A DNA stretch of 64,000 nt from assembly GCA_009789175.1 (NCBI GenBank), contig CP046866.1, forward strand, positions 930,001 to 994,000, in the 5' to 3' direction. The DNA comes from Salinibaculum litoreum. Lineage in GTDB: Archaea; Halobacteriota; Halobacteria; Halobacteriales; Haloarculaceae. The notes beneath the pieces are model-generated. The model made no database searches. It was given only the letters and a program-made list of their open reading frames with translations, and was not told the DNA's origin. The position numbers and the translations under genes were made by a program. Below are positions 17,511 through 25,445 of the stretch, piece after piece (the first letter of the stretch is position 1; each line of letters starts with the position of its first letter).

Positions 17511-17789
17511 CTACAGTTTGCGCTCTGCGTCCTCGGCGAGTTCCTGCATCCGCTTGCCGACGCGGCCGGCATCCGAAAACTCGTCTTCGCTCATCGCCGT
17601 TGCGAGTGCGTTCCCGAGGACGAACACGGCGTGTTTGTGCTCGCTTTTGGACATGTGGACGTCCGACGGTGTCACATCGAGTTCGTCGTAGGCCTCGAAC
17701 AGCGTGCTGTCGACGTGTTCGAGGTCCTTGAAGTACTCCATGATAGTGACCATTTGCTCGTGTAGCTCCAGTAGCTCGTCTTTGTGCAT
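17511..17789 (-). CDS. UPF0058 family protein
   Basis: 92 residues, mostly helical: HKDELLELHEQMVTIMEYF, then DVTPSDVHMSKSEHKHAVFVLGNALATAM. This matches the UPF0058 family of archaeal small helical proteins. Function unknown. I use the ATG at 17789 (MHKDELLEL); a GTG two codons earlier is also possible. Separated from the Lrp-like gene by a 24-base convergent gap. Confidence 0.82.
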   Translation of the reverse strand: MHKDELLELHEQMVTIMEYFKDLEHVDSTLFEAYDELDVTPSDVHMSKSEHKHAVFVLGNALATAMSEDEFSDAGRVGKRMQELAEDAERKL

Positions 17790-17946
17790 ACACACCTATT
17801 CATGAGGCCAGCAGTTAAGAATTGTTTGGGAGGGACTACCAGTTCCGACAGCCGTCGCGAGCAGCACGCTTCGCCGGAGGGGACCGACGCCACGTCGGTA
17901 CTCAACAGACGGATTCGTCACGCTCGCGCCCGGCCGCGGGGACCCG

Positions 17947-18165
17947 TCAGAAGACGTATTCGTCGTCGTGTCCCATCATACCGTCGTCTTCGAGTCCCCC
18001 GGGCTCTTCCTCGTCGTCGGTCGGCCCGCTCGTCTTATACGCCTTCAACCCGGTCGAAAGGAGGTCCTCGATCGCTTCCTCGCGGTTGAGGAACTCGCCC
18101 TGCTCGACTAGCTGGGCGATCTGCATCTCAAGATGTTCCGGGATTGTGATCTCTACCTTGGGCAT
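17947..18165 (-). CDS. ribbon-helix-helix (CopG/Arc-like) DNA-binding protein
   Basis: 72 residues. MPKVEITIPEHLEMQIAQLVEQGEFLNREEAIEDLLSTGL fits the RHH pattern: a beta strand, helix, and the FxNREEAI turn-helix. The tail is acidic and glycine-rich. I start at 18165 because the strand begins there; the longer frame to 18195 would include the TATA box. It is likely a dimeric repressor and may bind its own promoter palindrome. Confidence 0.85.
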   Translation of the reverse strand: MPKVEITIPEHLEMQIAQLVEQGEFLNREEAIEDLLSTGLKAYKTSGPTDDEEEPGGLEDDGMMGHDDEYVF

Positions 18166-18170
18166 CTCAA

Positions 18171-18198
18171 CACCGGTGCTTCGACTGAGGGGCATTTA
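18171..18198 (-). promoter_or_regulatory. TATA box plus palindrome before the RHH gene
   Basis: Read on the minus strand, GTTTAAAT (18191-18198) lies 26-33 bases upstream of the ATG, and an 8-bp palindrome CACCGGTG (18171-18178) lies between, close to the expected transcription start. A palindrome at this site beside an RHH gene suggests an autoregulatory operator. Confidence 0.45.
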
Positions 18199-18405
18199 AA
18201 CCTGACGGGGGTACTTACATCTTTCGCTAATATCTCCTTCTCAATCCCAAACAAAAGTTCTCTACCCGAAAGCCAATATTCGAGTTACCGGTAGAATAGT
18301 CCGGGGCTCGACAGCGAGACAGGGTCGGAACGACGGTGCTGTGGCATCTCTGATGACCGTCAGGGATAGTTAGGCTCAAAGGCTGGGAACCCCTAGAGGC
18401 TGTAG

Positions 18406-19743
18406 ATGGAGTCAGTCCGAGCCGACGGTCAGGCGGTGCCAGTGTCGGAGGTCACGGGCGTCGTCCGGTCATGTGCTGTCGACCGGCCGTCCGTGCGGTC
18501 GTTTCTCCACGCCGTTGACCGGCCGCGTCTCGGGTGGGGGAATGCAACCCGGACCGTCGTCGCCGGCGGTGCTGCGGCGCTTATACAGGCGGACGGTCCG
18601 GACCGGTTCGATACCGTCCGGGCCGCTGCCGACGGTCTCTTTGATGGCCTGCAGACGCCCGATAGCATCCCGGAGGATGCCCGGCCGCGCCTCTTTGGCG
18701 GCTTCGCATTCCACGAAGACCACACCGACGGTGAGGAGTGGCAGGGCTTCCCGGCTGCCCAGTTCGTCCTGCCGTCGATACAACTGACGGTCACGTCCGG
18801 TGGGGCGTGGCTGACGGCGGCCGCGACGGATGTCGACGCCGCTGAAACGGCGGATAACACGCTCGAACGCTGGCAGCAGCGGCTCGACTCGCTGCCCGAA
18901 TTCGACCAGACGGACCCACCGGGAATCCGCGAGAAGCGACCGACCCCGTCCCGTGAGGGCTGGCGACAGCAGGTCGAGGACGCGATAGAACAGGTCTCCC
19001 GTGGCGACCTGCAGAAAGTCGTTCTCGCCCAGTCGCTGGCCGTCGACCTCGACGGTAGCGTGAACGTCGCCGACGCGCTTGCCAGCCTCAGTGAGACATA
19101 CCCCGGCTGTTATCGGTTCCTCTTCGAGCCGTCTCTCGGGAGTACCTTCTTCGGTGCAACACCGGAACGGCTCGTCAGGCTGGACGGCCGGACAGTCAGG
19201 ACGGAGGCACTCGCCGGTTCGACCGGTCGGGGTGAGACGCCGTCCGAAGACGAGTGGCTCGCTGCACAACTGCGCGAAAGCGAGAAAGATGTCCACGAAC
19301 ACCAGCTCGTCGTCGAGACAATACAGGACCAACTCGAACCGCTGGCTGCGGATGTCACCGCCGGCACCCGGACGATTCGCCGGCTCGACACGGTCCAGCA
19401 CCTCCAGACGCCGATTCGTGCCGAACTGGCACAGGACAGGCACGTCCTCTCGCTCGTCGAGGCGTTGCATCCGACGCCGGCGGTCGGTGGTCTCCCACCC
19501 AAAACCGCCCTGCGCACGATACGCGAGACCGAGGCCTTCGACCGCGGGTGGTATGCCGCCCCCATCGGTTGGCTCGACGCCGAGGGCAACGGGACCTTCG
19601 CGGTGGCGATTCGGTCGGCGCTGGCCGCCGACAGCTCCGCGTCGCTGTTTGCCGGGGCCGGCATCGTCGCCGACAGCGACCCTGACGAGGAGTGGGACGA
19701 ACTGCAACTGAAGTACGGTCCCATGCTCGACGAGCTCGAATGA
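18406..19743 (+). CDS. menF: isochorismate synthase
   Basis: 445 residues, chorismate-binding family. The C-terminal 250 residues carry the conserved REGWRQQVEDAIEQVSRGDLQKVVLAQS, the GATPERLVRLDGRTVRTEALAGSTGRG signature, SEKDVHEHQLVVETI, and ALHPTPAVGGLPPKTAL. Converts chorismate to isochorismate for menaquinone. Seventeen bases separate it from menD, so they probably form one transcript. The N-terminal 130 residues are poorly conserved. Confidence 0.95.
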   Translation: MESVRADGQAVPVSEVTGVVRSCAVDRPSVRSFLHAVDRPRLGWGNATRTVVAGGAAALIQADGPDRFDTVRAAADGLFDGLQTPDSIPEDARPRLFGGFAFHEDHTDGEEWQGFPAAQFVLPSIQLTVTSGGAWLTAAATDVDAAETADNTLERWQQRLDSLPEFDQTDPPGIREKRPTPSREGWRQQVEDAIEQVSRGDLQKVVLAQSLAVDLDGSVNVADALASLSETYPGCYRFLFEPSLGSTFFGATPERLVRLDGRTVRTEALAGSTGRGETPSEDEWLAAQLRESEKDVHEHQLVVETIQDQLEPLAADVTAGTRTIRRLDTVQHLQTPIRAELAQDRHVLSLVEALHPTPAVGGLPPKTALRTIRETEAFDRGWYAAPIGWLDAEGNGTFAVAIRSALAADSSASLFAGAGIVADSDPDEEWDELQLKYGPMLDELE

Positions 19744-19760
19744 GACGCAGGAGATAGGAT

Positions 19761-21515
19761 ATGACTGCACCCAACCGCAACGTACTCTGGGCCGAGACGC
19801 TCGTCTCCGAACTGGTCGCGGCCGGTCTCGACAGCGTCTGCATCTCGCCGGGCAGCCGGTCGACGCCGCTGACCGTCGCTTTCGCCGAGCATCCTGACGT
19901 ACGTGTCTTCTCACATCTCGACGAGCGTTCGAGTGCGTTTTTCGCACTGGGCCGAGCCCGTCGCACTGGCACTCCGACAGCAGTCGTCTGCACGTCGGGG
20001 ACTGCAGCGGCGAACTTCCATCCCGCGGTGCTCGAAGCCAGCGAGAGCCGCGTTCCCCTGCTTTTGTTGACCGCAGACAGGCCGCCGGAACTGCAAGACA
20101 GCGGGGCAAATCAGACGACCGACCAGCAGAAACTCTATGGCGATGCCGTCCGGTCGTATCGCACACTCCCCGAACCCGAGCCCGAGGACCGCAAGCTCCG
20201 CTCGCTCCGCGTTACCGCAGCGCGTGCGATGCGTAACACCGGCGGCCCGCCGGCCGGCCCGGTCCATCTCAACGTCCCGTTCCGGAAGCCACTGGAGCCT
20301 CTCGACGTGCCCGAGGACGTGCCGGAAGACATCGAGACGACTGCTCCGCTGGGCGCTGGAGGCCGAAACGGGCCGTTCGTCTCGACGACCACAGGCCGAA
20401 CGCGACTTGACTCGGTGGACACCGAGCGTCTCGCGTCCGCGATAGACGACGCAGACCGCCCACTCATCGTCTGCGGGCCAGCCGACGGGCCGACCCCCAC
20501 GCGCGAATCGGTCCGGCAGCTAGCCGCGGCGACCGATGCACCCGTACTGGCTGACCCGCTGTCGGACCAGCGGTTCGGCCCCGATGTGGAGACGCTCCCG
20601 GTTTGTGGCGGCTACGACTCCTATCTGGACGCCGCCGAGGACTGGCCGGAACCCGATTTCGTCCTCCGGACTGGTGCTTCGCCTACCTCGAAGGTCCTGC
20701 GCAAGTACCTCCGAGATGTGGACACGCAGCAGGTGGTCGTCGACCCCGCCGGCCAGTGGCGTGAGGCGGAGTTCACTGCCACGGACCTCGTGGTCGCGGA
20801 CCCGACGGCGCTGTTTTCGGACCTGGCCGATGCCGTTGCCTCGCCGGGCAGCGACGGATGGCGCGAGCGCCTCGCGGCCGCCGAACGCACCCACTGGGAG
20901 GCGGTCGATGAGACCTTCGCCGAAGAGTACATCGAGGGTGCAATCTGCCGGGACGTGGTGGCGGCCGCGCCCGACCCGGCGACACTGTTCGTCTCCAACA
21001 GCATGCCCGTCAGGGACATCGACCGCTTCGGCCAGCCCCGCGAGGCAGACCTGACAGTACTGGGCAATCGTGGCGTCAGCGGCATCGACGGCATCACGTC
21101 GACGGCGCTTGGTGCCGGCAGCGCAACCGATGACCCGCTTGTGGTTGTCACCGGCGACCTCGCCTACTACCACGACATGAACGGCCTGCTCGCGCTCTCG
21201 CGGTGTGGCGTCGATGCGACCATCGTACTCGTCAACAACGACGGCGGTGGCATCTTCCATAAACTCCCCATCGAGGACTTCGACCCGCCGTTCACCGAGC
21301 AGTTCAAGACGCCACACGGACTCGATTTCGAGCCGACTGGCGATCTCTACGGGCTGGAGTTCAAGCGCGCTGACGACCGCGCGACGTTCCTCTCGCTGTT
21401 CGAGGAGTCGGTCGGTAGCGACGGTGCAACCGTCATCGAATTCCGGACGGATGCCGAGGGGAGTCATCGCGTCCGGGACAGGCTCCACGAGCGTGTCTGT
21501 GAAACAGTCCAGTAG
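19761..21515 (+). CDS. menD: 2-succinyl-5-enolpyruvyl-6-hydroxy-3-cyclohexene-1-carboxylate synthase
   Basis: 584 residues, thiamine-diphosphate enzyme. SPGSRSTPLTVAFAEH at the N-terminus, the middle segment ADRPPELQDSGANQTTDQQKLYG, and the C-terminal ThDP region NRGVSGIDGITSTALGAG ... VTGDLAYYHDMNGL with VNNDGGGIFHKLP. Adds 2-oxoglutarate to isochorismate, the second menaquinone step. Following menF directly supports the assignment; the later men genes are not in the window. Confidence 0.96.
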   Translation: MTAPNRNVLWAETLVSELVAAGLDSVCISPGSRSTPLTVAFAEHPDVRVFSHLDERSSAFFALGRARRTGTPTAVVCTSGTAAANFHPAVLEASESRVPLLLLTADRPPELQDSGANQTTDQQKLYGDAVRSYRTLPEPEPEDRKLRSLRVTAARAMRNTGGPPAGPVHLNVPFRKPLEPLDVPEDVPEDIETTAPLGAGGRNGPFVSTTTGRTRLDSVDTERLASAIDDADRPLIVCGPADGPTPTRESVRQLAAATDAPVLADPLSDQRFGPDVETLPVCGGYDSYLDAAEDWPEPDFVLRTGASPTSKVLRKYLRDVDTQQVVVDPAGQWREAEFTATDLVVADPTALFSDLADAVASPGSDGWRERLAAAERTHWEAVDETFAEEYIEGAICRDVVAAAPDPATLFVSNSMPVRDIDRFGQPREADLTVLGNRGVSGIDGITSTALGAGSATDDPLVVVTGDLAYYHDMNGLLALSRCGVDATIVLVNNDGGGIFHKLPIEDFDPPFTEQFKTPHGLDFEPTGDLYGLEFKRADDRATFLSLFEESVGSDGATVIEFRTDAEGSHRVRDRLHERVCETVQ

Positions 21516-21583
21516 CTACAACCGGGTCTCATTTCGTCACGGTGACCCAATCCCTCGAAACCGACAGAGTCGTCGCACCCATC

Positions 21584-22513
21584 TCAGGGTCGAATCACGA
21601 CCTTCGTCAACAGCGAGAGCCCAAGCGCGAAGACGGTTCCGCCGAGCGCCGTGAGTCCGAACGGCGAGAAAAGCGGCAGCCCCACCGCGGAGAAGAGCAC
21701 CGGCGTCAGCAGTGACCACGAGCCAAAGACGACGATACCGACCGTCGGCATACTCTGGAGATAGGCGACGACTAGCAGGACACAGCCCCCAACGACCACG
21801 TTGACAAACAGCGGAAAGCCCTGGAACAGCGCCGACCCAAGCAAGAGCGGATAGAACAAAAATGTGAGACAGAGGACGACAAGCGTCTGTCCCGTTGGCA
21901 CCGTGTAGCCACCCTGCCCCGAAGCGTTCCGGACTGAAAAGGCACCGCCCGTGTTCCAGGCCCGCCAGTCAGCGTCCTGGCCTGCGGTGGACGCTGTCTC
22001 CGTTGCTTCGGTCTGTCCCGTTTGGCCGCTGTCGCTCCACGAGTCGCGTGGGGCGCGCTGGTTGTCGCGTGCTGTCGACGTACCCGTGTCGCCCGTTTCC
22101 TCGGTCCAGGACCACGCTTCCTGGCTGGCCTCACTCCAGCCCGTTCCCGTCGTGGTATCGCCGGAACCGGTGTCGGAGGACTGGCTACCGTTTGTCCCAC
22201 TCGTGCTGAAATCGAAGTCCGGGTCGGCGGTCTCCCAGCCGCCGGCGTCCTCGTCACTGGATTGTGTCTGGGTGGTTTCTGGACCGCCGGCTGTCTCGAC
22301 GTACTGCTCGTGTCCAAGCCTGTCGTAGCGGGCCCGTTCCTCGTCGTCGGTCAGTACGTCCCTGGCTTCGATGAGGAGCTTCGTCCGGTCGCTGGCGTCG
22401 TCGTCGTCGCTCACGTCGGGGTGAGTCGTCTTCAGTCGCTCCCGGTATGCAGCCTCGATGTCGTCCGTCGAGGCGTCTTCCGGGACGCCAAGCACGTCGT
22501 AGTAGGTCTCCAT
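21584..22513 (-). CDS. J-domain membrane protein
   Basis: 309 residues. An N-terminal J domain (1-68): YYDVLGVPEDASTDDIEAAYRERLKTTHPDV with an intact HPD motif. A long Ser/Thr/Gly/Asp-rich linker (about 75-205) follows, and the C-terminal third has three or four hydrophobic segments (TLVVLCLTFLFYPLLLGSALF and others). It would recruit DnaK-type chaperone to the membrane. Start at 22513 begins METYYDVLG; the longer frame to 22549 adds twelve residues out of pattern. Convergent with menD. Confidence 0.86.
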   Translation of the reverse strand: METYYDVLGVPEDASTDDIEAAYRERLKTTHPDVSDDDDASDRTKLLIEARDVLTDDEERARYDRLGHEQYVETAGGPETTQTQSSDEDAGGWETADPDFDFSTSGTNGSQSSDTGSGDTTTGTGWSEASQEAWSWTEETGDTGTSTARDNQRAPRDSWSDSGQTGQTEATETASTAGQDADWRAWNTGGAFSVRNASGQGGYTVPTGQTLVVLCLTFLFYPLLLGSALFQGFPLFVNVVVGGCVLLVVAYLQSMPTVGIVVFGSWSLLTPVLFSAVGLPLFSPFGLTALGGTVFALGLSLLTKVVIRP

Positions 22514-22573
22514 GGAGGGACTAACTCGGGTTATCGTAGCCAAGCCCACCCCTTAAATCCGTGGCGCTTGGCC

Positions 22574-22945
22574 TTACTCCGATTCGTTCCCGTCGAGCGC
22601 GTCGTCGCCGGCTTCCACATCGACGACAGTGTCCTCGTCGGGGTCGATGAGCAACCACACCTCGTCGTCGGCCATCTCAGCGCTCGCGCGAGCGCGGAAC
22701 TCGTCTTCGACGGTTGCCAGCGGGGTCCGCACATCCTCGCTCGAAAGGCGTTTCTCGATGCGCAGGACGTATTCGCGTTCCTCGGGCTGGGGGACCCGTG
22801 CTTCGAAGTCGTCCCTTTCGGAGGCGAGATAGCCACACTCGGGACAGGTCCACCCCGAGACAACCTGTTCCAGCTCCGTCACGTAAATGACCTGCAAGGA
22901 GTGACCGCAATCCGGACAGGGCAGGTCACTTTGCTGAATCGTCAT
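22574..22945 (-). CDS. zinc-ribbon protein, function unknown
   Basis: 123 residues. A zinc ribbon sits in the first 40 residues (PCPDCGHSL ... WTCPECGYLA). Then a charged helical part with EEREYVLRIEKRLSSEDVR and a final acidic region with VWLLIDPDEDTVVDVEAGD. It lies directly upstream of the J-domain protein on the same strand with a 60-base gap and may be co-transcribed. No known family recognised. Confidence 0.72.
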   Translation of the reverse strand: MTIQQSDLPCPDCGHSLQVIYVTELEQVVSGWTCPECGYLASERDDFEARVPQPEEREYVLRIEKRLSSEDVRTPLATVEDEFRARASAEMADDEVWLLIDPDEDTVVDVEAGDDALDGNESE

Positions 22946-23099
22946 CTGGTGATTCCGAGGCGTCCCACCGTCTCGAAACTATCGCCTCAGTCGCCTGGCA
23001 CGGTCCTGTCCCCAGTGGGCGTCAGACCGTCGTCTGACGCATCTCTAAGTGGTGATAGAGCGTACGCTCGCACTATCACAGCGTGTGACGGGAGTACAC

Positions 23100-23336
23100 A
23101 TGGGAGTCCACAATAGCGCACACCTCGGTCAGCGACTGGCCGAAAAGCGGCGGGACGCATCGATGTCGACCGACCGGCAGTGTGGCTTTTGCGGTGGGAG
23201 CATCTCCAAGGCAGACGCAAACGAGCGCGTCGAGCACGTCTTGCCTGCCGACGGCGGACGGGATACGCGCACGGAACTGTACTGTAGTCCCGGCTGTTTC
23301 GTCCAGCAGATGGAGCGCGTGGCCCACTTCGACTGA
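23100..23336 (+). CDS. small zinc-finger protein (DUF7576-like)
   Basis: 78 residues if begun at 23100; a second ATG at 23163 (MSTDRQCGFCGG) would give 57 residues. CGFCGGSI and, 35 residues later, YCSPGCFVQQM make a C-x2-C / C-x3-C site of the kind in haloarchaeal DUF7576/TRASH-like proteins. Likely binds one zinc ion; role unknown. It is followed by the hairpin-rich gap upstream of dinB. Confidence 0.7.
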   Translation: MGVHNSAHLGQRLAEKRRDASMSTDRQCGFCGGSISKADANERVEHVLPADGGRDTRTELYCSPGCFVQQMERVAHFD

Positions 23337-23370
23337 ATTCTCCGTTTCCTGGGCAGCCGTTACCGGCAGG

Positions 23371-23533
23371 GAAACAATTAAGTGCGATAGACATTAACAT
23401 ACACATGAAGCCCTGGTGAGCGGGGCTTCCGGCGGGAACGACCGCCGAATCGTTCCGGTCAATTGGCACCGCAGTCCAGGAAACGCGCCCGGTGTCGACC
23501 CGGCCGGCGACACCGCGGCATTCTTGCGGTTTT
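23371..23533 (+). ncRNA. candidate structured RNA or leader upstream of dinB
   Basis: A TATA-like AACAATTAAGT (23371-23381) would start transcription near 23400. Stems: GAAGCCC (23407-23413) / GGGCTTC (23423-23429); CGGCGG (23430-23435) / CCGCCG (23442-23447), which competes with GGAACGA (23435-23441) / TCGTTCC (23450-23456); CGGTGTCG (23490-23497) / CGACACCG (23508-23515); and CCGC (23513-23516) / GCGG (23526-23529) followed by TTTT. A five-codon frame encoding MKPW (23405-23419) sits in the first stem. It may be a small RNA or a regulatory leader of dinB; unassigned. Confidence 0.45.
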
Positions 23534-23587
23534 CGACATCTCTCAGCGACGGCACCGCTTAAGCCGCGCCGGTTCCTGCTATCGCGT

Positions 23588-24826
23588 ATGCCCCGGGACG
23601 GGACGTTGCCCGGCGTCAGCGACGATGCCGAGCGTGTCGTCTGTCACGTCGATATGGACTGTTTCTATGCCGCCTGCGAGCGGTTGCGCGAGCCCGCACT
23701 GCGAGGTGAGCCGCTGGTCGTCGGGATGGGCTACGAGCCCGGCGAGTCCCACGGCGCGGTGGCGACGGCCAGCTACGAGGCCCGCGAGTTTGGCGTCGAG
23801 TCCGCCGAGGCCATCTCGGAGGCCCTGAAAGTCCTGCCCCGGAAGGTGGAGGCAGCAAAAGACCCCGACCTCGACGTGACCGAAGCCGGCTTCTATCGGC
23901 CGGTCGACCTCGACTACTACGAGTCCGTCGCCGCCGAGGTAAAGGAGATTCTCCACAGTGAGGCCGACACCGTCCGCGAGGTAAGCATCGACGAGGCCTA
24001 TCTGGATGTGACAGACCGCCTCTCCTGGGACAGTGACCTTCGAACCTTCGGCCAGCGGCTCAGAACGCGCATCGACGAGGAGGTCGGTGTCACCGCAAGC
24101 GTCGGCATCGCTCCCTCGATGAGTGCCGCGAAAATCGCCAGCGACCACGACAAACCCGATGGGCTGGTCGTGGTCGAACCCGACGACGTGCGGGAATTCA
24201 TGGCCCCACTGGCTGTCGAGGAGGTCCACGGTGTCGGTCCGGTGACCGCAAGCGAGTTCCGGGAGATGGGCATCGAGACGGCCGGAGACCTCGCGGGCGC
24301 AGATCCAACAGAACTTCGCGAGCGCTTCGGCGAGCGCGGTCTGGAGGTCCATCGCTACGCCCGCGGCGAGGACGACCGCCCCGTCGAACCGAAAGGCAAG
24401 CCCAAGAGTCTCAACCGCGAGTCAGCCTTTACCGAGGCGACGGCAGACGCCGAACAGAAACGCGAGCGGGTCACCGCGCTGGCAGCCGACGTGGCAGAGC
24501 GAGCAAGCCGGGAGGGCGCACTCTACCAGACCATCGGCATCAAGGTCGTGACCCCTCCCTTCGATGTCCATACTCGTGCGCGGTCGCTGCCCGGTCCCGT
24601 CGAGGACGCCGACCTCGTCGAGGAGGTGGCGCTCGACCTGCTGAAAGAGTTTGCCGACGAACGCGTCAGAAAGCTGGGCGTCCGGGTCTCGAAGTTGCAA
24701 TTTACCGATGGCCAGCAGGCCAGCCTCGATGGGTTCGACGAGACAGCCCCCACGACAACCGACGAGGACTCCGAGTCGACGCGGTCAGACTCCGACGGGC
24801 AGCAGTCACTCGGTGACTTTACGTGA
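23588..24826 (+). CDS. dinB: DNA polymerase IV (Y-family)
   Basis: 412 residues. Catalytic HVDMDCFYAACERLREP (metal Asp pair) and EVSIDEAYLDVT, then the SMSAAKIASDHDKPDGLVVV and GVGPVTASEFREMGIETAGDL HhH regions, and a little-finger domain from about 240. The tail ends QQSLGDFT, a consensus PCNA-interacting (PIP) motif. Translesion polymerase with low fidelity. I use the ATG at 23588; a frame from 23492 has 32 extra unconserved residues lying inside the hairpin region. Confidence 0.94.
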   Translation: MPRDGTLPGVSDDAERVVCHVDMDCFYAACERLREPALRGEPLVVGMGYEPGESHGAVATASYEAREFGVESAEAISEALKVLPRKVEAAKDPDLDVTEAGFYRPVDLDYYESVAAEVKEILHSEADTVREVSIDEAYLDVTDRLSWDSDLRTFGQRLRTRIDEEVGVTASVGIAPSMSAAKIASDHDKPDGLVVVEPDDVREFMAPLAVEEVHGVGPVTASEFREMGIETAGDLAGADPTELRERFGERGLEVHRYARGEDDRPVEPKGKPKSLNRESAFTEATADAEQKRERVTALAADVAERASREGALYQTIGIKVVTPPFDVHTRARSLPGPVEDADLVEEVALDLLKEFADERVRKLGVRVSKLQFTDGQQASLDGFDETAPTTTDEDSESTRSDSDGQQSLGDFT

Positions 24827-25002
24827 TACTGCCGGCCGTACTCTTAGCCCACTCCGGCGTCGTCCCCGTATTCCCATGACGCCACGGTAGTAGCCCTCTG
24901 TCTTCCCCTTACGGGTCTACAGCTGACAGTCTGGTGGACACCTGCAGTCACCGCTTGAGAATACGGCACGACTGGGAGCCCTCGCGGGTCCGAATCTGGT
25001 CG

Positions 25003-25356
25003 TCAGTCGACGCCGCTTTCCAGGTTCTCCAGTAGCTTTCCCACGAACAGGCCGAGCCGGGGTGATACGTCGTCTGTGCCGTCATCGGGGGGTTCGGATG
25101 GCTGTGCAGCCAGCGTCTCGACGAAGCGCTCGGAGTGGGTCATCGCCCGCATCATATCGACCACATCCACGGTGAGCCCCTCATCGGAGGTGTCCATGTG
25201 GGGGTGGCGCTGTTTCTCCTCGTCGGAGTAGGAAATCGTCCAGGAAGGCCCGCCGACGACTGCGAGCGCGTCTTCTACGGCACCCACTTCCAGTGGTCCG
25301 TCCGCTGTGCCGACGTAGATTGTCCCATCCTCGACAGTCGTCTGGTAGCGGGGCAT
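25003..25356 (-). CDS. conserved haloarchaeal hypothetical protein
   Basis: 117 residues. Starts MPRYQTTVEDGTIYVGTADG, contains VEDALAVVGGPSWTISYSDEEK, a middle HPHMDTSDEGLTVDVVDMMRAM, and ends with an amphipathic helix LGLFVGKLLENLESGVD. No domain I can name. Start set by the ATG at 25356; the longer in-frame extension upstream is Arg-rich and shadows the region opposite, so it is not real. Confidence 0.65.
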   Translation of the reverse strand: MPRYQTTVEDGTIYVGTADGPLEVGAVEDALAVVGGPSWTISYSDEEKQRHPHMDTSDEGLTVDVVDMMRAMTHSERFVETLAAQPSEPPDDGTDDVSPRLGLFVGKLLENLESGVD

Positions 25357-25445
25357 ATAGGGGACGAACCGTCTCTGTCCGGGGGTTCGACGCCGAGGAA
25401 CAAAACTGCGGGGGCTTCTCGGACTACCCCGCCTTCGTAACTGTG

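Noticed and set aside
18320-18400. C/D box small RNA before menF (TGATGA near 18350)
   Set aside because: Only one box fits well; no D box at the right spacing and no terminal stem.
18469-20166. 565-residue minus-strand frame opposite menF/menD
   Set aside because: Arginine-rich shadow of two well-supported enzymes in high-GC sequence.
23405-23419. MKPW reading frame as a true leader peptide gene
   Set aside because: Four codons give no statistical support; it is kept only as an observation within the structured region.
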